Assembly: GCA_030248135.1 (NCBI GenBank)
Contig: JASANC010003333.1
Span: 1 to 64,000, forward strand
Source: Theristus sp. LFF4_11
Lineage: Eukaryota; Nematoda; Chromadorea; Monhysterida; Xyalidae
Reading direction: 5' to 3'
DNA length: 64,000 nucleotides
The position numbers were made by a program, and so were the translations under genes. How positions within the stretch are numbered: position 1 is the first letter of the stretch; each line of letters starts with the position of its first letter. Below the pieces are notes generated by a model. The model did not search any database. It was not told the origin of the DNA and saw nothing but the letters and a program-made list of their open reading frames with translations. Below are positions 56,765 through 64,000 of the stretch, piece after piece.

Positions 56765-59700
56765 CTGAAATTGAAACGGACAAGTTTTCAAAGTCAAAAT
56801 GCGTATCTGAATGAAAGAAAGCACATTATAATCAAACCCACTTTCACATTCTGCGACTCGATGGGCAGCTGAACGTTAGCGACCAAATTTGAGAACGCCG
56901 ACAGATACGGACTGACATCGCGCAGTTGTAGCTCTCTAAAACCGTTGTAAAAAACACAAACAAACATGTGCAAATTTTGTGCGTGTTCTTCAACTGCATT
57001 CTGCGTGCGTCCGGGGTACCAGCGAAAACAAAAATCTAAAGTCGAACTGCATAACATATCCAACTAGCTGATTGGTTGATGCATGCATTCTGTGCATGGA
57101 ATTGTGTTGTGGAGACGCAGTTCGGTTTGTACAGAACACCTGCCTCACGTGATCACCAGCCAATCAGCTGGTTGGACTGATTACAGAGTTGGACTGCAAC
57201 AGTGATCAGCGAATCACACGAGCACCAACGAAACTCAACCGTCAACACCAAATCATTCATTCATTCCTTTCATTTCGCAAGAATGCGGCATGCTCCGCTA
57301 AAACTGTCAAGACAGCATGAGATAACGGAGACCCGAACGTTCACGCGCCTCGGCAACGTGCGTATCCGTGCGAGCAGCGTGTGCAGCCACTTGACGACGC
57401 GCGACATGAACCAGACCAATCGGCGACTGCCGCTCTGCGGGTCCAGCTGCAGGTCGGCCGCCATTTCATCCAGGGTGCTCGTGCGAATCTGCTCGTCGCT
57501 TTCACTGCAACAAAAACTGTTTTTTTTTTCAAATTTCAGTCTGAATCTGGCGTCAAATTGCAAATAACCAGCGCCGTGTTGCGAAACCAACGCCAAGTCG
57601 CACAGCTTCCGCAAGCCAGGTTGATAAGAGTCCATTGTGATAATAATAACATCGACTGGCGAGCAGTTACTGCACTCTACAGTCAATCTCGCTAATATAT
57701 GCAACTAGCTGATTGGCTGGTCATAGCAACTCTCAGCGCTGATTGGTTAATCATGAGCTGTTCTCAGCACTGATTGGTTGGTCATCTCATGTTGCACATA
57801 TTTTCCAGATGGACTGTATTCTACAGATACTCCCGAAAAACCACCATGGCCCGGGTGGTGGCGCGTTAGACTCTTGTCCGTACGTTCGGGGGAAATCGCG
57901 CCCCGCCGGAGGTGTGTATGGGCATTTGATGACAGAGAAAAACTCGATGGGCACTCTCTGGGTCAGCCGTGGCTAAAAACATCGCCTAAAATCCCAAACA
58001 CCACTACCAACAACCCCCCCCCCACCTGAACGTCCGCTCCACCGGCCACCTTCTGCACTCGTCCACCGCGTTCTGCACGTCCGCGAGCAGCGTCGTCGGC
58101 ACCGGCGTCGTCTGCAGGCTGCCCGTGTGCAGATGCGCCAGCGCACACGAATCGGTGAACACGGCGGACAGGCGAACGTGCGCGCGCTCGCACCAGTCGA
58201 TGCGCAGTGAGCACAGCTGAATGGTTGCCGTTTTACAGTCTATCTCGCTAATATGTGCAACTCGCTGATTGCCTGGTCATGTTGTTGTTGTTTGTTGCCC
58301 CCTTTTTATCCTTACCCAACGCCCTTGGGGAAAGGCAGTGTCGCAATTTTTTGGTTGGTCATAGCAGTTCTCAGCACTGATTGGTTAATTATGAGCAGTG
58401 CTCAGCACTGATTTGTTGGTCATCACGTCATCTTGCGTATATTTTCCAGATGGACTGTATGTGGTTTTCTTTCCATGTCCAACTCATTCCACGTCCACGC
58501 AACGGTTGAAGCGAGTTACGCTATCATGTGCAGCGATACACGTCCGTTTTTTCCGTCCGCATTTCTCAAAACTGCCCTCACCTCGTTGGCAATGGCGCGT
58601 ACCGCCCGTAGGCTGGTCGCGTTGTCCCGCTCCAGTCGGAACATGATGACCGCCAGCAGCTCGTGCGCGTTGTTCGCGTCCAAGGTTTCGGCGCGACTAC
58701 TCGCTGCTGTCGTGTCGTCCTCCATTGATTGGTCGGTTTCCGGTTTTGGTTGCTCTGGAACAGTGCTGATGAGATTGGTTTGCGATTTTTGAATCACACT
58801 CTGACCCTGATTGAATCAGAAACGGATATGCGGTCGCTATACGGACTTGTCGTTTGAAACTTTGCAGCGATTCTTGATCAGGTTGGTCGGCAAACATGTT
58901 TACGGCGACGTATAGAATTGTAAAAGCGAATTTCAACGTCTTTTTTTGCTTTCGTTTGGCTTCAGATAGTTGAACTCACTACGGTACATCAGTATTCCAG
59001 TGTGGTAGAGAAGAAACACGATGATTGACTGACCCAGCAAGTGGCAGCTAATCAGCGTCATAGACAACATCCTAATTCCAAATTACACTCCAATGAAAAA
59101 TCTGCAACAAAACTCCAAAAAAAACCCTCTCACCGGGCTGGCTGGCCTCCTTCTGTCGTATACGCTCGGGTACCCCGTGCGGGTATAACGGGAGCAATTG
59201 GTGGTAAACCGGTTGCGGGTACGCGCGACCGACGTGCAACAAAACCTCAGCAACGGCGGGCTGCGCAAACTGTTGCACACAGGCGATCAGTTGATTCAGC
59301 CTGCCATTTTGTTGGATTGTTGACTTGATTTTTTTGGGGTTTCAGTTCAACGGTGGGTGTGCTGAGATTTCACAATCTACAGTCTAACTCAATAACATAT
59401 CCAACTAGCTGATTGGTTGGTGGTCACGTGATGCATGCATACTGTGCAAACCATTGGATATGTATTGATTGACTGTATTCACACCACATTAACTGGTGCG
59501 AAAATTGTCCATCTGGCAGTTGTGCTGAATTCTGAAGTGTTGCTGTGGGGTCGCAAAAGGGAACCTGAACTGCAGTCTCACTAAAGTCCAGTCAGTCTGC
59601 TGGACTAGTCAGCGCATCTGATTTCAAAGCAGCAAAATTGCATTTCGATCTGTCCAACATCAGATGGAGAAGAGGGGTGGGGGGGCTTCATCAATGATGA

Positions 59701-62700
59701 TCTGCCCCATATTGAGTGGCAGCCTCCAAACACAGCAAAATGCGCATCAATAATCGTTCATATTGTCTCTTTAAAAATGTAACCAAATTCTCATCAAACG
59801 CCATCAAAATGAGTCCAGAGGAAAAACAAAACAACACAACAAAAAGCCAGCAACCCACCACGGTAGCCAATTCAACGGCTGCACCTCGCACGCATACTTC
59901 CTCAAGGCCACGTTCAACTGTTGACCGAATTCGGCCGATCTGCGCGACAACTGTGACAGGTTGGCGAGCAGCCACAGCGCGCGTGCCATGTGCTTGCGCG
60001 ACTTTTGCGGTACGTCGACGCGCGCTGCTTGCAGGAAACAGACGAGCGCGTTTAGGCCGTTCGCGAACGAGGTTTCCAGTTCGGTGCTGAGCAGAGAAAC
60101 ACACAACACGGATCAGCGATAAACAAGTAGAGCTTTGGAAAAACATCATTCAGGTGATGACAGTTTTTCGCCAGGGCTAACCAAGTTGACGGTACAGAAC
60201 ACCGAGCGCTTTTTTTGTCATCACACGACCAATCGTGTGCGTTGTTAATTCAAGAGTCAAACGCGCTACCTCTCCACCACTACAAGACGTGATTGGGGTT
60301 CGTGTACTATTCCGGCCCGCGAAATTCCGGCCCGTAGAATTCCGGCCCGCTCATTCCGGCCCGAAGAATTCCGGCCCGAAGAATTCCGGCCCGGAGAATT
60401 CCGGCCCGGAGAATTTTCGCCAGTAAGAACAATATTAAACCACACGAAGTGATTTTTGGTAAATAAATTTAAAGTGATTTTTTATTTTTGTTTAGAACTT
60501 GCTTGCAGTGACTTGTTGTAGGTTCCTAATCCTAAGCCAAGCCTTTTTGATAAAGTAAAAGGGTCACAAATCCTGTTCATGATAAAAAAAATTAAAAATT
60601 TAGTTGTAGTTTCTTTTTTCCAAAAGGTTTCACTTTCCAAAAAAGCAAACAGGACGAACATCATTGAAAATACACTGTAATATGTGAACATCGATATTTT
60701 TATTTTATTATTTCATTACCAAAATCACTTCGTGTGGTTTAATATTGTTCGTGCTGGCGAAAATTCTCCGGGCCGGAATTCTCCGGGCCGGAATTCTTCG
60801 GGCCGGAATTCTTCGGGCCGGAATGAGCGGGCCGGAATTCTTCAGGCCGGAATTAGCGGGCCGGAATTGTACCCCCCCCCGTGATCGTGATTGGTGGTGG
60901 TGTGTCTCAAGAGATATTCACTGGCCACCGCAGATTTGTTCAAGTCGCCATTTTGAAAACTCGAAAAAAACACTCGGCAAAATCGGTGAAACCCCCTTCA
61001 AAACTCACCGGCTACTGAAAGAAACCGCCTGCAGGTGTTCACCCCACCGACCCCAGGCCATGTTCAGATTCTCGCACAATTGCAAGGACACGCCAAACGC
61101 TTGACCCGCGTCCGCTGGTCTGGAAATTAAAGAATATCAACCCAACAACTGAATGAAAATTTACGAAAACTTTGAATCATACAATTTGTTCAGCAAACCT
61201 TGACAACTTTGACAACGCCGTGCCTTTCAGCGCGTACAGGCGAGCGTTCTGCTCTTTGTTATTGAAATAGTTGATGTTGGTCTGATCGATAATGTCGATG
61301 ATCTGTAAGCAAAAAAGATTTTCGAAACTAATAATCCAGCATTCACAACTGAAATCTAGTACGTTGGTTGGATGCATTGTGACACCAGTAAAAGCTGCAA
61401 GCTCAAACACGGCCCTCAAACACGGCCAAGTAATTTGTACTAATACGTCCTCCATTCATAACAAAAAATAGATTCAGTACTTCTCTGAAAAAGGATTCCA
61501 TTCCAACTGACTCTCAACTCAAGAATTTGAGAAACACGTGTAACTGAAATCAAGCGGCACCACTAGAACCACATCATCCTTTTCCACAAAAAACACTTCA
61601 ACCACACACAGTTTGACCATAGCCACATTTCACAAAAACATCGGACAAAAACCGACATATTCGCCCAAAAACCATCACATTAAACCAAAAAAACCGTCCG
61701 CATCCGACACCTTCGCCCAGACTTCGTTCTGATCGGCGCGTTTCGTGCGCGAGTCCGCAGTGGCGCGCATCAGGCACTTGATGTGCTGGTACATCTTCTG
61801 CCAGCTGTCCATCGTCGGCACCTGCGGCATCGTGTGCAGCCGATTCAGCAGGTCCATGGCGACCTCGACCTGGCCGTGGTGGCGGCACGTTTTCGCCAGT
61901 TGCAGCAGGCACTGCGCGCACGAGTGGATAGGCAGCAGCGCTTGCTGTTGTTGCTGCAAGAATGGGCAGTGTCCGTTGACATTGGAATTTGTACAGTTTA
62001 TATCGGAGCTTTTTTTATTATAAAATGATGGATTCTGCACTCTGCAGCAGCGGTAATCTTCTGTTTAATGATGACATTTTGGAAATACTTTTACAGTATG
62101 GCCGAATAAAAGAGGCAGTTCATCAAGGCGGGATCCGTCGCAGACTAGGAGTGGCATTTTTCACAAAGCAAACATAATTCCCAATCATGTGTGCAACGGG
62201 AAAAGAATGAACAGAATAGCGCGGATGATCCGTTAGTTGAAAAAACGCGTCAAACTTGGCACACAATTTGATTTCTGAGCGTCTTTTTTCTTACATTCAA
62301 AATTCGCGCGCTCCTTGAACCCTGAAAAAAGCTGCCATGTTTAATCGGCCATACCGTACTGCGCGACGTGTGATTACTGATTTCTGCGTTCTCAATTGGC
62401 ATTCCGCACGGCGCTTGGATTATTCAGTAAAAGCGCTCCATTCCACCGACCAATTTAGCAAGTTGCAGACAATGTTGTCCACACCAATCACAGCTCAAAA
62501 ACAATCGCCCGAGTGAAACAACCAATCAGCGTCAGTTTTATTCAAATCTCAAACGCAGCCAAACCACCAGACACATCATAACAAAAAAAGCCAAATTCCA
62601 TTCGAGCCCGACCGACCGTGTCATGCGCCTCGAAGAGCGTCAGCATACTGACGTAGTGGTGCATGCGCCACGTGAAAATGTCGTACCAATGCGTCAGACT

Positions 62701-63756
62701 GTCCGCGACGGTTGGGGCGCGGTTTCTGGAAAGTTATTTCTCAACAGTCAACTTTTTTATTACTTGTCGCAGAGCTGGCATACCAAACATCTAAAAAAAG
62801 CGTATGCGTATTGATGGATTGCATAAAATTAGTTGCGGTTGTTTGTTTGTCGTTTTTCGCCGAGAAAAAACTTGCCGGTAATTATCAAACGCAGATTCAG
62901 ATGTCAAAGTCAAAACAATCAGAGCTGGCAATTCACAACGGAACTGTGACTTCGACAAAGTTGCCGTTTTTCCAACTGCCTTCCTTCCCCGCCCGCTTAC
63001 CGCCACGTTTTAATGATCGACTTTATATCGTTCACCAATGTCGTCTGCGTCGACGCGTTCAGCGGGGTGCCGACGTTTGCAATCGACTGCGCCACTTGGT
63101 TCGCTTCGGCCAACTCTTGCACACGTTGGGCGGCCTGGAAAATCAGAAGGACAAAATAAGTGGGACGAAAGTGTGGTCGATTGAGTTTGATTGGCGATTG
63201 ACAATGAGCCGCTGATTGGTCGAAACACATCACGAATGCAGTCAACCAGTGTGCGTTCAATAGCAGTTGAGCAAGATTGCCCAAATTCTATTTGCTATGT
63301 TTTGCTTGCAGATTTCATCGATGTATTGCAGCGCTTATAACAAAACTAAAACTGCGCCGAACTGATCCTAGCGCAGTAGCCTATCACAGTCAGGCCACCA
63401 AAACCTATCAGTACGGTCGCGGTGGTACACCTTCAAGGGTAGCACGAGCTTTCGCGTTCGGGAGGTGGGGTCGTAAAATATCGCTCACACCTGACGTGCA
63501 GCATGGGAAGGCGGACGCTAATACGGCACAACTCCATTGTCAATGAACAAAAAAAAGAACGACAACAACCAACGTAAATTAGTCACCCTCGTGGCCTGGT
63601 GGTAGTGCGTTAGACTACAGTCTGTGCGCTCGGGGGATCGAGCCCCGCCGAGGGGGGCACACGCACACAACGACAGAAAAAACCGGGGGGGCCCCCCACC
63701 CGAGGGGGGCGCGCCCCGCCCGGGGGGGGCCCGCCACAAAAAACCCCCACCAAAAA

Positions 63757-63789
<33 letters not shown>

Positions 63790-64000
63790 AAACCAAAAAA
63801 CCAAAAAACAATCCAAAAAAACGAGAAAACTGAACCGAAAACCTGCAAGATGGGCACGTGCGCGGCCGACACGATGGCCGGCAGCTGTCGCCAGTGCTGC
63901 ACGAGCAGCTGATTGGCTGCGTCGACGCATTGCGCCACATTCGTGCCGGCTGGCACCAGGCTGCTCGCTGGAATCGATACGGTGCTGCCACTCTGCTGCG
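52727..64000 (-). CDS. TRRAP: TRRAP (transformation/transcription domain-associated protein), C-terminal part, 20 exons
   Basis: TRRAP is the giant PIKK-family pseudokinase scaffold that brings SAGA and TIP60/NuA4 acetyltransferase complexes to activators. Exons, 5' to 3': 64000-63843 (runs off the edge), 63134-63001, 62725-62617, 61953-61711, 61302-61199, 61119-61009, 60086-59859, 59300-59134, 58754-58582, 58216-58026, 57504-57345, 56931-56848, 56764-56654, 56447-56340, 56057-55941, 55343-55131, 54692-54548, 53994-53861, 53311-53146, 52842-52727. About 990 aa, with phases consistent throughout. FAT-domain landmarks: KTWRNRAPTVADSLTHWYDI, RLHTMPQVPTMDSWQKMYQH, LYALKGTALSKL, HMARALWLLANL, HVGRAYPQPVYH. 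Pseudokinase: FSPRVRRIL...AHNGK, RHYDRV, FYTFRA, ALHLTRLNPED, CRLTPSI. FATC: ENIARMEPTWHPWF then TGA, the TRRAP-type end. The family protein is about 3800 aa, so some 70% lies outside. Donor choices at 57345 and 53146 are the least certain. Confidence 0.93.
53374..53543. mobile_element. Palindromic MITE, family A, in a TRRAP intron
   Basis: Best-preserved copy: starts TACAGTCGAACTCTAAATTA and ends TAATTTAGAGTATGACTGTA, with AATCAGCTGATTGGTTGCTG, GATCACGTGATGCATAC and exact inverses. 170 bp; nearly the whole length can pair. Confidence 0.93.
54215..54430. mobile_element. Possible MITE of a different family in a TRRAP intron
   Basis: Imperfect inverted arms: GGGCGTGTTTAAGGCAAAAA... CATTTAGTTTTCTGTCCGTACGCAC near 54228-54275, and the inverse of GTGCGTACGCCCAAAAAACTAATCGCTAAATGCCC near 54388-54425. 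About 200 bp. Target duplication not determined. Confidence 0.5.
54885..55065. repeat. Inverted repeat with CATTCATGA-type ends in a TRRAP intron
   Basis: GCGTTCATGAATGTCTAGCG at the left and TTACTTCATGAACGCCCC at the right, with TATTTAGTGACGCG and GCGGTCACTAAATATTAC facing each other in between. The CATTCATG motif and GCG-rich character recall the 40.8-42.0 kb element, so this may be a relative. Confidence 0.5.
57034..57200. mobile_element. Family A MITE (diverged) in a TRRAP intron
   Basis: AAAGTCGAACTGCATAACAT at the left and ACAGAGTTGGACTGCAAC at the right are decayed termini. The inner parts CAACTAGCTGATTGGTTGAT and CACGTGATCACCAGCCAATC are well kept. Confidence 0.75.
57678..57818. mobile_element. 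Palindromic MITE, family B, in a TRRAP intron
   Basis: Starts TACAGTCAATCTCGCTAATA and ends TTTTCCAGATGGACTGTA. It contains GCTGATTGG three times and CTCAGCGCTGATTGGTTAAT. 141 bp with TA ends; same family as 21266-21422 and 58234-58459. Confidence 0.87.
57845..57990 (+). mobile_element. tRNA-derived SINE-like element
   Basis: GGGTGGTGGCGCGTTAGACT (A-box-like) and GGGGGAAATCGCGCCCCGCC (diverged B-box-like) form a tRNA-related head. The following body (TATGGGCATTTGATGACAGA, AACTCGATGGGCACT, GGTCAGCCGTGGC) recurs at 8.83-8.95 kb. It sits directly downstream of a family B MITE. Confidence 0.65.
58234..58459. mobile_element. Family B MITE carrying a nested insertion
   Basis: Ends TACAGTCTATCTCGCTAATA and TTTTCCAGATGGACTGTA match the copy at 57.7 kb. 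About 80 bp of unrelated sequence (TTGTTGTTGTTTGTTGCCCC ... GGGGAAAGGCAGTGTCGC, about 58282-58352) interrupts the left half. GGTCAT lies on both sides of the insert and could be a target duplication. Confidence 0.82.
59378..59477. mobile_element. Short, internally deleted MITE of the A/B type
   Basis: TACAGTCTAACTCAATAACA at the left and TGATTGACTGTA at the right, with CAACTAGCTGATTGGTTGGT and GGTCACGTGATGCATGCAT. Only the left arm is complete, total 100 bp. Its ends are intermediate between families A and B. Confidence 0.7.
60298..60875. mobile_element. Foldback element with arms of 15-bp GC-rich repeats, in a TRRAP intron
   Basis: The left arm (60305-60415) consists of about seven CCGGCCCGNAGAATT-type units; the right arm (60770-60870) has the inverse, TTCTCCGGGCCGGAATTC-type units. 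Inner flanks are also inverted: CGCCAGTAAGAACAATATTA (60418) and AATATTGTTCGTGCTGGCGA (60741), plus CACACGAAGTGATTTT / AAAATCACTTCGTGTG. The 250-bp centre contains CCTAAGCCAAGCCTTTTTGA, matching the 43 kb satellite. No transposase frame. It sits between exons 60086-59859 and 61119-61009. Confidence 0.85.
63588..63690 (+). mobile_element. tRNA-derived SINE-like head
   Basis: GTGGCCTGGTGGTAGTGCGT (A-box-like) and GGGGATCGAGCCCCGCCGAG (B-box-like, self-complementary CGGGGG.../...CCCCG). The spacing of about 40 bases suits a tRNA, but no proper anticodon or acceptor stem forms. Similar heads lie at 8.83 and 57.85 kb. Confidence 0.65.
63682..63789 (+). repeat. G/C homopolymer patch followed by (CAA)n
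   Basis: GGGGGGGCCCCCCACC-type runs at 63684-63730 and then about ten CAA units at 63759-63789. They lie in the TRRAP intron just downstream of the exon that runs off the window edge. Likely error-prone in assembly. Confidence 0.85.

Noticed and set aside
63588..63690. A functional tRNA gene
   Set aside because: A- and B-box-like segments are present, but no seven-base anticodon loop or closing acceptor stem can be drawn. Related sequences occur as truncated copies elsewhere.
1..64000. CRISPR array, phage, plasmid or bacterial operon
   Set aside because: No regular short repeats with spacers, no ribosome binding sites or tightly packed genes. The spliced animal gene families exclude a prokaryotic origin.

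Overview
The window is from an intron-rich animal genome. Coding sequence is broken by GT-AG introns, there are no operon-like gene runs, and introns and spacers are full of small transposons and simple repeats. The gene set is a POU class VI homeobox gene, an RBMS-type RNA-binding protein, an astacin protease with a ShKT tail, and TRRAP. This fits an invertebrate. The astacin-ShKT architecture is common in nematodes, but class VI POU genes are, as far as I know, absent from C. elegans. I therefore suggest a non-Caenorhabditis ecdysozoan or another invertebrate and cannot name the species.

Layout. 1-3.4 kb: no gene seen. 3.6-12.8 kb, plus strand: a ten-exon POU6-type transcription factor (928 aa) whose frame closes across every junction. 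12.8-17.8 kb: the facing 3' ends of this gene and the next. 17.8-37.3 kb, minus strand: an eleven-exon RBMS/SUP-26-like protein with two RRMs (559 aa); its first coding exon lies behind a 14.4 kb intron. 40.5-42.3 kb: two coding-looking minus-strand exons that I could not assign. 44.8-48.0 kb, minus strand: an unrecognised acidic, low-complexity protein. 49.3-51.9 kb, minus strand: a secreted astacin metalloprotease with a C-terminal ShKT domain. 52.7 kb to the right edge, minus strand: the last 20 exons (about 990 aa) of TRRAP, covering part of the FAT domain, the PI3K-like pseudokinase and the FATC tail.

The genes form no pathway cluster. They are ordinary neighbours: two nuclear regulators (POU6, TRRAP), one RNA-binding protein, one secreted protease and one unknown.

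The accessory DNA is the most unusual part. It includes two related families of palindromic TA-flanked MITEs carrying CCAAT and CACGTG motifs; a hAT-type MITE with a perfect 8-bp target duplication; a mariner-type deletion derivative with a transposase C-terminal remnant; a foldback element made of 15-bp GC-rich repeats inside a TRRAP intron; a roughly 183-bp tandem satellite sharing a motif with the foldback centre; a 1.2 kb GCGC-rich inverted-repeat element; and tRNA-derived SINE-like sequences. All splice models come from reading frame, splice signals and remembered family similarity; no transcript data or database search was used.
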